From the NCBI GenBank assembly GCA_964541025.1, contig CAZIOW010000011.1, positions 1 through 42,216 on the forward strand: a DNA stretch of 42,216 nt. The letters are read 5' to 3'. A program made the translations under genes and the position numbers. Below are positions 17,329 through 25,294 of the stretch, piece by piece. The notes under the pieces were generated by a model that ran no database searches, was not told the DNA's origin, and saw nothing but the letters and a program-made list of their open reading frames with translations. This DNA comes from JAGDXO01 sp964541025. GTDB taxonomy: Archaea > Thermoplasmatota > Thermoplasmata > Thermoplasmatales > GCA-001856825. The stretch's first letter is position 1; the number at the start of each line of letters is the position of its first letter.

Positions 17329-18018
17329 TCAGAACAGCCCGAATTCAATTTTTTTTCCTGTATTTCTTATCCAGTACTCTCCAATTTCGTTGGTATTTAA
17401 TAGATGAGTACCTGCGCAGGCACATATATCAAGCCCCTCTATCTCAACTATTGAAATTGTACTTATTGATTTCGGCAATTTTTCAAGGTTGCATCTCTTC
17501 AGTGTTTCTGGATTCATATTCTCTCTGGAAATATCGTACCTTTTAAGAGGATAAGATCTGGATGAAATTTCATATGCTTCATCGGGAATTTTCTTTATTT
17601 CTTTGTCAAGGACAACATAACCGTAGGAAGGATACACTTCAGATTCAACTGTCATGCTCCCTTCGCTGAAAAAATATGAGGAAAGGGCGTGCTGAAGCGT
17701 ATGCATCTTCATGATCTTATATCTTCTCTCCCAGTTTACAATTAATTTTCCTTCCCTGAGATCAGTTTTGTCAATTGAAAGATGTATTATCTTGCGTCCT
17801 TTCTTGATTACATTGTAAATTCTTATCCTTTGCCCCCCATTAATGATGTAACCCTTGTCTCCAGGTTGTCCTCCTCCCTGGTAATGCATCATAGTCCTGT
17901 CCAGAATGTACCCTCCGTTTTCATAACCTATTACTGATACATCTGTTTCCTTTATGTATGAACCTTCTATACCCTTCAGGTAAAGAAGCTCGGTGGAATC
18001 ATTCAATGAATGTTTCAC
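17329..18018 (-). CDS. Alanyl-tRNA editing protein AlaX
   Basis: A trans-editing hydrolase that removes Ser or Gly wrongly attached to tRNA-Ala. The 229 residues carry the AlaRS-type second additional domain: H106TLQH110 and the CAGTH segment near residue 205 supply the zinc ligands, and MMHYQGGGQPGD near 43 is the beta-barrel GG-containing motif typical of AlaX-M. The GTG start overlaps the end of the upstream gene by 20 bp, indicating coupling. It is convergent with the KaiC-like operon. Confidence 0.9.
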   Translation of the reverse strand: MKHSLNDSTELLYLKGIEGSYIKETDVSVIGYENGGYILDRTMMHYQGGGQPGDKGYIINGGQRIRIYNVIKKGRKIIHLSIDKTDLREGKLIVNWERRYKIMKMHTLQHALSSYFFSEGSMTVESEVYPSYGYVVLDKEIKKIPDEAYEISSRSYPLKRYDISRENMNPETLKRCNLEKLPKSISTISIVEIEGLDICACAGTHLLNTNEIGEYWIRNTGKKIEFGLF

Positions 18019-18604
18019 CCTTCTTGTAATTCTCCTTTATTTCCTTGAGTATCACATCTCTATCTCTTCTGAGCTGACTCTCATACCATTTTGCCACAAC
18101 GCTAAGGAGTATATTCTCTACATCTTCCAGTTTCGCATCCTTTATGGGTGACTCGTAAAGAATGTACTGGGTGAAATATCTGTGCCAGCCAGTATACCTG
18201 TCATATTTCTCTCCTTCGGAGAATTCAAAAATCATGCTTATCTTTTCCTGGTCCTCTTTCTTGTATATTATTTTAAGGGAGTCTCCAAGTCTTTCAATTT
18301 CCTTCGCAGTATCCCTAAACGCTATATTGTTAACATTCTCAAAAAAGAAGTCGTTCCTCAAAGTGAATTTATCTGGATAGGTGGAAAATTCCAGCCATTT
18401 ATTTGGAGGAGGATCTATTGTAAAATGAATGTCCTGCTTGTTAAATCTGACCCAGGTTAGCCACAGATCGGTCAGAATTTTCTTGTTAAATTCAGCCTTC
18501 TTACCTGTGGTCATGGAGCTGTCCTTCATGACCTGCTTTTCCTTCTTTCCAAGTTCTTCCTCTAGTCTTGCAAACCAGTCTTTCTGTTCTTGATCTCCGG
18601 ACAT
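17999..18604 (-). CDS. Conserved hypothetical protein, soluble and charged
   Basis: I do not recognise this 201-residue protein. It starts with a charged helix (QKDWFARLEEELGKKEKQ), has a middle alpha/beta section containing FTIDPPPNKWLEF, and ends in another charged helix. It is rich in Lys/Glu/Asp and Trp/Tyr, with no Cys, signal peptide or membrane span. It is upstream of and coupled to AlaX, so it may act in tRNA quality control. The ATG at 18604 follows an A/T-rich promoter region. Confidence 0.55.
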   Translation of the reverse strand: MSGDQEQKDWFARLEEELGKKEKQVMKDSSMTTGKKAEFNKKILTDLWLTWVRFNKQDIHFTIDPPPNKWLEFSTYPDKFTLRNDFFFENVNNIAFRDTAKEIERLGDSLKIIYKKEDQEKISMIFEFSEGEKYDRYTGWHRYFTQYILYESPIKDAKLEDVENILLSVVAKWYESQLRRDRDVILKEIKENYKKGETFIE

Positions 18605-18928
18605 TTTTTATCATAAGAGTATTAAATATTAATTATTTAATCTTGTAGGTCGTCTTCGCTTATTATTATTCATAATGCCTCGAATTATCACGTTATGATT
18701 TAGGAGTTAAATATAAATATAAGTTTCTATTTTACAAATGTTTCATTTTATACGTCAGATACGGAGTATTCCGTAAAAAGCAGCGCGTAATGCCTGCATT
18801 GGAGTAGTGATTTTTTTATCGGGGAATTTAAGCTTTTTTTCCATAAATTTTCATTGGGGAATATTTTGACTCCAAGAAGGCACGAAAACTCTCTGGCGCT
18901 TAAAATGAAATAAAAAATGGTGAACTAC
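18605..18928 (+). promoter_or_regulatory. Long leader region with TATA box, palindromes and T-runs
   Basis: These 324 bases before the ATPase operon contain no convincing gene. A strong TATA-like element (TTAAATATAAATATAAG, 18707-18722) should start transcription near 18738. The following segment has a palindrome TACGGA-GTAT-TCCGTA (18760-18775), the near-palindrome AATGCCTGCATT (18789-18800) and a run of seven T (18811-18817). Another T-run lies at 18834-18840. Together these could make a short RNA of about 80 nt. A 12-codon open frame (18738-18776) starts exactly at the predicted transcription start and ends inside the palindrome. A separate A/T-rich box at about 18900-18916 may drive the downstream genes. 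Confidence 0.4.
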
Positions 18929-19084
18929 ATGAGAGTACAGAAAAAATTGTATAAAAACTTTTTGGGAGAGTTTGAGTATTGCCTGGAGTACAGATTTTCT
19001 GGAAGAAAAATAAGGATACCTCTGAGAAAGGAAGAAGCATTGGTGCTTTTTGGCGATAATGGGACACTGGAGAGTGATTTCTGA
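18929..19084 (+). CDS. 51-residue small protein, first gene of the ATPase operon
   Basis: A short open frame encoding 51 residues, basic in the first half (MRVQKKLYKN... FSGRKIRIPLRK) and acidic at the end (GDNGTLESDF). GGTGAA precedes the ATG by four to five bases. Its stop overlaps the next ATG (TGATG), which supports it being translated. There is no Cys pair or membrane span. I do not recognise it. The basic, beta-looking composition could suit a small nucleic-acid-binding or adaptor protein, but that is a guess. Confidence 0.55.
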   Translation: MRVQKKLYKNFLGEFEYCLEYRFSGRKIRIPLRKEEALVLFGDNGTLESDF

Positions 19085-19635
19085 TGGAATCTTACTTCCA
19101 GCTCATTCCAAGGGATTCAGAGCATCTGTCAAGAATGCTTTCTATTTTGCTGATAGGTAGGGAAACTGAAATGGCAATAAGAAACAATGGGTATCTTTCA
19201 ATCATACTGAAAAATGGAAGCGAAGAAATAGTCAGATATATAAAGAATGAGATGAACACGGAGATCAGAGAGGTTAATCATTTTCCAGAACCCGAGGAAA
19301 ATATTTTCTTCTCAAACTTCCCTAAATATTTTTTTAATTCTTTTTTTCCTTTTATTTTGGAAACCGCGCTTATGACACAACTGGGAGATACATGCTACAT
19401 AAAAACTGAGAAATTCAGAACATTCGTTCCTTACAGGAAGATGCTTTATGGAAGCAAGATTAATCTAATGCCCTACAGGATGAGAATATATCTTCCATTC
19501 TTAGCAAGGGAGTACCTCTCAACTGATGGAAGGCAGGCCCTTGCAATGAATAAAGGGTACAGGATTGTAGTCACACAGCAGGAAATGATGACATTCATAG
19601 CTACGGGTGATAAGGATGGACTACTGGCCTTATAG
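19084..19635 (+). CDS. Unknown alpha/beta protein, possible detached N-domain of the following ATPase
   Basis: This 183-residue protein begins YFQLIPRDSEHLSRMLSILL, with a pattern (strand, then helix, then acidic strand and a helix EEIVRYIKNEM) that recalls the N-terminal domain of VirB4/HerA-like ATPases; the resemblance is weak. A hydrophobic middle stretch (YFFNSFFPFILETALM) is present but not long enough to be a clear membrane span. It overlaps the next gene by 20 bp and the previous one by one base. Because the ATPase that follows lacks its own large N-domain, a split-gene arrangement is plausible. Confidence 0.5.
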   Translation: MESYFQLIPRDSEHLSRMLSILLIGRETEMAIRNNGYLSIILKNGSEEIVRYIKNEMNTEIREVNHFPEPEENIFFSNFPKYFFNSFFPFILETALMTQLGDTCYIKTEKFRTFVPYRKMLYGSKINLMPYRMRIYLPFLAREYLSTDGRQALAMNKGYRIVVTQQEMMTFIATGDKDGLLAL

Positions 19636-21250
19636 GGAGGGTTTTTCTCTCCCTCTGAATACTGGAGTAGTAAAAATACCTGAAGAATTTACAAGAAATC
19701 ATACATTGGTTTTAGGTAAGACTGGCTCGGGGAAATCAAACTTGCTTGCACATCTCATTGATATTTACGAATCATCCGGGAAAACTGTGATAGTTTTTGA
19801 CTCGCACGGAGAACTCTGGAAATACAGGAATAGAAATTCATCCATAATTTCCCTTACGCCACTTCAGGAGAATGGGATAGGATTCCTGAAGTTCAACATG
19901 ATGGGAGTCCTTCCTTACAAGAATGGTACGGAAAGATTGATGAATGAAGACATGGTCATTTTTACACTCAAGGACATATTTTCAAATGAGGATATTTTCT
20001 CACATGGTACCTGGGGTCCAAGGATAGAAATGGTGTTCACTATACTCCCAAGATTGATGCTCAAATACAGCGTTCTTCCAACAATTTCTGATATGGTCGA
20101 ACTTCTTTTGAACTATCTCAAAAGGAAGGATTTTGCTTCTTCCCTTGACAGTGATGAAAAATTGCAGTTCTATTCACTATTCAACCAAGGATATGACTTC
20201 ATATCCTCGACGGTAAACAAGCTGCTTCCTTTGCTGTCTGGAGAAGTTTCGAAGAACGCCTTTTCATCAAGGATTGACTTCTATGATATTTCAAGATTCA
20301 AAGGAACTCTTTACATAGATCTTTCGCCTGAACATTCTTCCATGGCTATATCTAAGCCATTCGCCACTATGCTCCTCTATAAAATATGGAACAATGTCCT
20401 TCTTGGAAGGATGAAAAATGTTGTTCTTGTCATTGATGAATTTCAGACTTTCTCGCCTTCCTTGACACAAAGAATAGTCAATGAAGGTAGAAAATTCGGT
20501 TTATGGCTTACAGCAGCCACTCAGTCATTACTATCAATAAATCCTGTTACGAGAGAAGCGCTGAAAACTAATACCCACAATTTTTTTCTTTTCCAGCTAT
20601 CCCCAGAGGACGAAAAAACGATAAGGGGCTTGGGAAAGAATTTCATTAATCCTCCATTCCACAGCTTCTATGCCTTGATACCGAGGAATAACAACCATTT
20701 TACAGGATCATCAAAAAAGCATCCTGAAACCAGTGATTACAGGATTGACAGAACTTTCTATGATTTCAACAATTCGGGGCAGATTCCTTTCCCCTCAGCT
20801 AACATAGACCCTTTCTACATGCATATACTTCTTGCCCACAATCTGGTCAGCCTTGTAGATGACAAGATTTTACCCACTGATGATTATCTTAGGAAAATGG
20901 GAGCAAGGATGCCCAGGGGAAGAGAATCTATTTATCACAGGTATCTTATAACCTACTCCTACTTCTTTTTCAAGGAAAAGGGATATGAGGTTTATGAGAA
21001 CATTGTCATTAACGGTCGAAAGCCTGATCTTGTTCTAGTTAAAGATGGTTCAAAAATACCGCTAGAATGCGAATTTTCCGATGTTGAGAATAAAGCCAGA
21101 ATTGAAGAAAAGAATTCTTTTTACTCAGACTTGATATTTGCCACATTCAAGGGTTTCGAAAATAAACTCCCCAGAAACAGAAAAATATTGCTTATACCTC
21201 CTATAGGAGATATGAGCAATGCAGAAATGCTTTCAGAACGTTATGACTGA
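19616..21250 (+). CDS. HerA/VirB4-like DNA-pumping ATPase fused to a PD-(D/E)xK-like domain
   Basis: The 544-residue protein starts almost directly with an FtsK/HerA-superfamily ATPase: Walker A G34KTGSGKSN, VFDSHGELW (DxHGE motif), Walker B VVLVIDEFQTF (Asp274, Glu275) and NEGRKFGLWLTAATQS, the HerA-type sensor/arginine region. After about residue 430 comes a separate domain (YHRYLITYSYFFFKEKGYEVYENIV, GRKPD471LVL, IPLE484CE486F) that reads like a PD-(D/E)xK nuclease core with Glu where Lys is usual. ATG 19616 follows GGTGAT by four bases; the in-frame GTG at 19607 is less likely. HerA enzymes normally work with the NurA nuclease in end resection; here the nuclease-like domain is fused and the partners differ. 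No integrase or relaxase is nearby. DNA transfer, repair or defence are all open. Confidence 0.8.
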   Translation: MDYWPYREGFSLPLNTGVVKIPEEFTRNHTLVLGKTGSGKSNLLAHLIDIYESSGKTVIVFDSHGELWKYRNRNSSIISLTPLQENGIGFLKFNMMGVLPYKNGTERLMNEDMVIFTLKDIFSNEDIFSHGTWGPRIEMVFTILPRLMLKYSVLPTISDMVELLLNYLKRKDFASSLDSDEKLQFYSLFNQGYDFISSTVNKLLPLLSGEVSKNAFSSRIDFYDISRFKGTLYIDLSPEHSSMAISKPFATMLLYKIWNNVLLGRMKNVVLVIDEFQTFSPSLTQRIVNEGRKFGLWLTAATQSLLSINPVTREALKTNTHNFFLFQLSPEDEKTIRGLGKNFINPPFHSFYALIPRNNNHFTGSSKKHPETSDYRIDRTFYDFNNSGQIPFPSANIDPFYMHILLAHNLVSLVDDKILPTDDYLRKMGARMPRGRESIYHRYLITYSYFFFKEKGYEVYENIVINGRKPDLVLVKDGSKIPLECEFSDVENKARIEEKNSFYSDLIFATFKGFENKLPRNRKILLIPPIGDMSNAEMLSERYD

Positions 21251-21574
21251 ATATCCTTGTGATAGAAGTGCTGATATCCTCTGGCCAAATGGTTCTTCAT
21301 TTATTCCAAGGAGCTTCAGATTTTCTTCAATACCCATGTTTTTTGCAAAGTTCACGCAGGCCGAATCAATTATCTTTTTTTCTGCAAGTTTCTTTATTAC
21401 CTCAGCTCTGTTTCCAGTTGCCTTAGCTGCAAAAGCTTCACTTGGACCCAAAAAAAGTATTTTGAGTTCATCAACTCTCTTATTATCTACAAGATTCATT
21501 GCTGTGTTTATAGCAAGATCAAATTTCTGCGGTGCATCCTCTCCACTCAATACTAGATATAATAATTTAGTCAT
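21233..21574 (-). CDS. DsrE/DsrF-like small protein
   Basis: A 113-residue alpha/beta protein. YLVLSGEDAPQKFDLAINTAMNL, LKILFLGPSEAF and the C-terminal glycine-rich turn match the DsrE/COG2044 fold used in sulfur-relay and peroxiredoxin-like proteins. A Cys is present at SACVNFA (about residue 73); the typical DsrE active Cys near the end is not obvious. It converges with the ATPase gene and overlaps its 3' end by 18 bp. Confidence 0.7.
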   Translation of the reverse strand: MTKLLYLVLSGEDAPQKFDLAINTAMNLVDNKRVDELKILFLGPSEAFAAKATGNRAEVIKKLAEKKIIDSACVNFAKNMGIEENLKLLGINEEPFGQRISALLSQGYSVITF

Positions 21575-21647
21575 ACTGGTATATTTAGTTATTATTTATT
21601 ACTCTTTCTATTCCAAAAAAATTTACTATTATATTTTATAACGGGTC

Positions 21648-22115
21648 ATGGAAATTTACATAGACGGAAATTACACCAACATAAGATTTTCAGCAGCTCA
21701 CTTTATACCAGGAGAATGGAAGTGCGATAGAATTCACGGACACGATTATGCTATTTCTGCGAGGATCGGGGGTGAGCTGGACGGAAATTCTTATTTTCTC
21801 GATTTTTCTAGTGCCAAGTCCTCCCTCAAGGAAATAGCTGATTTCCTGGATCACAGGGTATTGATACCATTAAATAATAAAGTGATGAAAATTGAGGAAA
21901 GGGATAATAAGATTACAGTCAAAGTGAGGGACAAGGAATACACTTTTCCGGCATCAGAATGCAGATTGCTTCCAATAATGGATAGCACTGCAGAATGCCT
22001 AAGCAGCTATATCCTTGAAAAATTTAGGAATTCTTTGAAGGGTGGATACAATGAAATAGAGATAGAGGTACACGAGGGGCCTGGTCAGTATGCAAAGTCA
22101 TCCTGGAAGAAATAA
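21648..22115 (+). CDS. queD: 6-carboxytetrahydropterin synthase QueD (PTPS family)
   Basis: Second enzyme of the preQ0 pathway, needed here for archaeosine in tRNA. The 155 residues show FSAAHF near residue 14 (zinc His) and C26DRIHGH (catalytic Cys with the HGH zinc ligands at the QueD spacing), plus LDHRVLIP and the C-terminal EVHEGPGQYA with the catalytic His and Glu. It is followed immediately by queC with 26 bp overlap. QueE is not in the window. Confidence 0.88.
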   Translation: MEIYIDGNYTNIRFSAAHFIPGEWKCDRIHGHDYAISARIGGELDGNSYFLDFSSAKSSLKEIADFLDHRVLIPLNNKVMKIEERDNKITVKVRDKEYTFPASECRLLPIMDSTAECLSSYILEKFRNSLKGGYNEIEIEVHEGPGQYAKSSWKK

Positions 22116-22827
22116 AGCGGTCAGTCTATTATCCGGTGGTCTAGACAGTTCAACCATGCTAGGTTATGTGGTGTCAAAGGGTTATGAGGTAACAGCAATC
22201 TCATTTGACTACGGCCAGAGACACATCAGGGAACTCTCATCGGCAAAAAGCATTGCTAAATACTATGGAGTGGACCACAAGATTATGAAACTTGATCTTA
22301 GAGCTATAGGTGGCAGCGCTCTTACATCTGATTTAGAAGTGCCTGATGTCAGCGTTGAATCCATAGGAAAAGAGATTCCTGTAACATACGTACCCGCAAG
22401 AAATACCATATTGTTGTCTATTGCACTTGGACTAGCAGAAACTATAGGTGCAAACAGGATATTCATAGGTGCGAATGATATTGACTATTCAGGGTATCCA
22501 GACTGCAGGCCAGAATATTTTGAGTCAATAAATGAGACTTTCAGATTAGCTACAAAGGTGGGAGTGGAAGGCAATCCGATCAAGGTGGAAGCACCATTTC
22601 TTAGGTTTTCAAAAGCAGATATAATAAAAGTGGCTCATGGATTGAATGTTCCTCTGGATTTGACATGGTCCTGTTACAACGGAGGAGAAAAAGCCTGCGG
22701 AAAGTGTGATTCCTGTAAATTGAGATTAAAAGGATTTATGGAAGCAGGACTTGAGGACCCAGTAGAATATGAGCATTATCCGGATTTTTACATATCTTAT
22801 CTCAAAAGCAAAGGAAAAAGAATTTAG
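22090..22827 (+). CDS. queC: 7-cyano-7-deazaguanine synthase QueC
   Basis: ATP-dependent conversion of 7-carboxy-7-deazaguanine to preQ0. The PP-loop SGGLDSS is at residues 15-21. FDYGQRH, YVPARNT, GANDIDYSGYPDCRPEYF and the zinc-binding C-x-x-G...CGKCDSC near residues 195-215 are all QueC signatures. The 245-residue length is normal. It overlaps queD and is followed two bases later by the SecB-like gene. Confidence 0.95.
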   Translation: MQSHPGRNKAVSLLSGGLDSSTMLGYVVSKGYEVTAISFDYGQRHIRELSSAKSIAKYYGVDHKIMKLDLRAIGGSALTSDLEVPDVSVESIGKEIPVTYVPARNTILLSIALGLAETIGANRIFIGANDIDYSGYPDCRPEYFESINETFRLATKVGVEGNPIKVEAPFLRFSKADIIKVAHGLNVPLDLTWSCYNGGEKACGKCDSCKLRLKGFMEAGLEDPVEYEHYPDFYISYLKSKGKRI

Positions 22828-22829
22828 CA

Positions 22830-23243
22830 ATGATTCATTACAGTAATGTGATAAAGGACCTTGAAATTAGTTCGATTGATGGAAAGAGATTCGCTCCCCT
22901 TGATACAAGGCCTCAGGAGATAAGAATAGACCAGAACCTTTCGATTCTGGATGTAAGAAGGGAATCCGAATTTTATAGGATTTTCTATAAATTCATTTCC
23001 ACATTTTCAACTCTTGGAAACATAACAATTGAAGGCTCAATATTGTATTCAGGAGCGGATGATATAGAATTGAGGTGGAAGAAGGATAAGAATCTGCCTG
23101 ACTCTGCTGCCGCTGAAATACAGGGTGCAATTTTCACTTCATCAATAGTCGAAACAATAATGATAGCGAGGGACCTCAGACTACCTCCGCCAATTCCCAT
23201 GCCTAATATTCAAAAAAAGAAAGATGTCATTGGATTCGGTTAA
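22830..23243 (+). CDS. SecB-like archaeal protein (uncertain)
   Basis: A 137-residue soluble protein with alternating strands (ITIEGSILYSG, DDIELRWKK) and a C-terminal helix ending LRLPPPIPMPNI. That ending and the strand layout resemble SecB-fold proteins of archaea (MJ0357-like), which would bind unfolded protein. The match is by eye only. It follows queC by two bases and is likely cotranscribed, but a link to preQ0 synthesis is not evident. Its last four bases overlap the convergent TFS gene. Confidence 0.45.
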   Translation: MIHYSNVIKDLEISSIDGKRFAPLDTRPQEIRIDQNLSILDVRRESEFYRIFYKFISTFSTLGNITIEGSILYSGADDIELRWKKDKNLPDSAAAEIQGAIFTSSIVETIMIARDLRLPPPIPMPNIQKKKDVIGFG

Positions 23244-23545
23244 TATTCACGCCACCTGTAACCGCACTTGGTGCATATGTAGAACCTTGTTTCCGGTTCA
23301 TCTGCGGCTCTTGTCTGTGCAGTTTCCCAGTAGGCTCCTATATTTCCACATTTTGGGCATTGGGCATTCTTGTCAATTGGAAGGTTCATCTCGTCCTTCT
23401 TGACCACAATAAGCTCCTTCTTTTTACCCTTCTCAATTATGCTCTTCTTTTCTTCCTGCTTGATATCCATCTCATACCCACATTTTCTGCATACCCATTT
23501 CCCATTTTTGGGAAACATCATGGACCCGCATTTAGGACAAAACAC
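23240..23545 (-). CDS. Transcription factor S (TFS), RNA-cleavage factor
   Basis: TFS stimulates transcript cleavage by backtracked archaeal RNA polymerase. The 101 residues contain an N-terminal zinc ribbon (CPKCG...CRKCG), a charged linker, and a C-terminal TFIIS-type ribbon CPKCG...QTRAADEPETRFYICTKCG. The catalytic Asp-Glu pair is intact. The start is GTG. The gene is divergent from the Trm5-like gene with only 40 bp between their start codons, so their promoters overlap. Confidence 0.95.
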   Translation of the reverse strand: MFCPKCGSMMFPKNGKWVCRKCGYEMDIKQEEKKSIIEKGKKKELIVVKKDEMNLPIDKNAQCPKCGNIGAYWETAQTRAADEPETRFYICTKCGYRWREY

Positions 23546-23585
23546 AATAACCTAAAGTTAATTTTCATTAATACATTTTACCCTA

Positions 23586-24473
23586 ATGATACCTTTCAAG
23601 AGGGTTCCTTCAAGGGATGCTGAAAAATACATATATTTACTCAAAGAAAGGGGAGAACTATTGAAGGGTTACAGAATCAAGAGGGATGGGGACTATGTTC
23701 TCATACCTTGCAAAGATGGAGATGAAATGGGAGATTTTGAAAAAATTGTTGTAAATCGCATGGAACAGGTTGGCAGTTATGAGAGGATAGCTGATTTTTT
23801 TGTCGTGAAGGAGAGAGATGGATGGGAGAGGATAGCTGATGAGATAATAAATAAACAGAATCCCAGGGCTGTGTTCCTCGATAGGGGAGTTATAGGAAAT
23901 GAAAGGAAAAGAGATGTTACAAGAATATATGGAATCGGCCCCCCAGAAGGAATACATAAGGAGAATGGGATAAGACTTCTCGTAAATATAGAAAAGGCTT
24001 ATTTTTCTCCGAGACTCGGTGGGATAAGGGAGAGGCTTCTTTCCAATGTCCTCAGATATGAGCATAACAATGTTGTTGATATGTACGCTGGTGTTGGACC
24101 AATATCCATAATCCTCCTCAAGAAAGGTGTGAAAACATATTCATTCGACATCAATTCTATTGCAATCAATCTTCTAAAGTATAATTTTGAAATAAATGGA
24201 GTGAAAGGAAATTATGCTGTGACTGACAGCAACGCCATATCCTCATGTTTCAGGAATGCTGATCAGATAATTATGAACAATCCGACTCAACCTATAGATA
24301 TTTCCAAGGAAATTATAGAAGGATTTTCCTCAGGTACCATCATACATTATTTTCTGATTGATAAAAGGGATTCATCGTTACCATTTATCGACGTGGATAT
24401 TCTTGAGAGGAGGGAAGTGCACGGTTATTCTCCATCCTCTTCCCTGTTCTACTACCTCCTCAGGAGAATATAA
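23586..24473 (+). CDS. Trm5/Tyw2-like tRNA methyltransferase
   Basis: A 295-residue SAM enzyme with the Trm5 layout. There is an N-terminal substrate domain, a D1-like ...RIYGIGPPEGIHKENGI... region, the AYFSPRLGGIRER segment before motif I, DMYAGVGPISI (motif I) and SFDINSIAINLLKYNFEING. The usual NLPxxA motif reads NNPTQP. Trm5 makes m1G37; Tyw2 transfers an aminocarboxypropyl group to wyosine precursors. The altered motif makes the exact reaction uncertain. It starts a leftward-facing divergent pair with TFS and precedes the prenyltransferase operon by 35 bp. Confidence 0.75.
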   Translation: MIPFKRVPSRDAEKYIYLLKERGELLKGYRIKRDGDYVLIPCKDGDEMGDFEKIVVNRMEQVGSYERIADFFVVKERDGWERIADEIINKQNPRAVFLDRGVIGNERKRDVTRIYGIGPPEGIHKENGIRLLVNIEKAYFSPRLGGIRERLLSNVLRYEHNNVVDMYAGVGPISIILLKKGVKTYSFDINSIAINLLKYNFEINGVKGNYAVTDSNAISSCFRNADQIIMNNPTQPIDISKEIIEGFSSGTIIHYFLIDKRDSSLPFIDVDILERREVHGYSPSSSLFYYLLRRI

Positions 24474-24508
24474 AAAATTAATTCCAATGAATTGATCAGG
24501 TATAGATC

Positions 24509-25294
24509 ATGCCAAAACAGGGAGTAATAGATTCAATTTTTAATTCCATAAGGCAGAGATATGAAGAAAATATGCTTGAAACTATAAAGAAATCTAAGCT
24601 CCCGACTCATGTTGCCGTCATAATGGACGGTAACAGAAGATTCGCCCATGAACTGAAGATGTCAGCAAATGAAGGTCACGAAATGGGCAAGAAAAAATTG
24701 GAGGAGTTTCTGGATTGGTGCTTTGACATCGGAATAAAAATAGTCACAGTTTATGCATTTTCTACGGAGAACTTCTCCCGTGATGCTGAAGAAATTGAAT
24801 ACCTGATGAATCTATATGCGAACAGTTTCAACAATATAATAAAGGATGAAAGGGTGACCAGGAACAGGATTAAAATTAGGATGATAGGAAAGATAGACCT
24901 CCTTCCTGAATTTGTAAGGGAGGCTGCAAGGCGGGCTGAGGAATTCACCAAGGATTATGATAATTTCCTGTTGAATGTTGCAATTGCATATGGAGGCAGG
25001 GAGGAGATACTTGATGCTATAAGAAAGATGGCCAATGATGTTAAGAATGGAAAGCTGAGTCCAGAGAATATTGATGATTATGTGATGCAGAGATATCTTT
25101 ACACGGGTGAGATCCAGGACCCAGATCTTGTAATAAGGACTTCTGGGGAGGAAAGAATAAGCAACTTCCTTCTTTGGCAATCTGCGTATTCTGAACTGTA
25201 TTTTATGGATGTATATTGGCCTGAAATGACAAGACTTGACCTGCTGAAAGCAATCAGGGATTATCAGAGGAGGAACAGGAGGTTCGGAAAGTAA
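24509..25294 (+). CDS. uppS: Cis-prenyltransferase (undecaprenyl/dolichyl diphosphate synthase family)
   Basis: Makes long polyprenyl diphosphates used as lipid carriers for glycans. The 261-residue protein contains VAVIMDGNRRFA with catalytic Asp40, the VTVYAFSTENFSR segment near residue 80, and DLVIRTSGEERISNFLLWQSAYSELYF with the C-terminal Arg-Ser-rich diphosphate site. In archaea the product is usually dolichyl-type. It heads a tight operon with TiaS, AK6 and the CDP-alcohol transferase (1-bp overlap with TiaS). Confidence 0.93.
   Translation: MPKQGVIDSIFNSIRQRYEENMLETIKKSKLPTHVAVIMDGNRRFAHELKMSANEGHEMGKKKLEEFLDWCFDIGIKIVTVYAFSTENFSRDAEEIEYLMNLYANSFNNIIKDERVTRNRIKIRMIGKIDLLPEFVREAARRAEEFTKDYDNFLLNVAIAYGGREEILDAIRKMANDVKNGKLSPENIDDYVMQRYLYTGEIQDPDLVIRTSGEERISNFLLWQSAYSELYFMDVYWPEMTRLDLLKAIRDYQRRNRRFGK

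Noticed and set aside
18738..18776. 12-codon frame as a coding gene
   Set aside because: Too short to support on its own; mentioned only as part of the leader.
19084..21250. Standard HerA-NurA end-resection operon
   Set aside because: No NurA, Mre11 or Rad50 gene is adjacent; the ATPase carries its own nuclease-like domain and lacks the N-terminal barrel.
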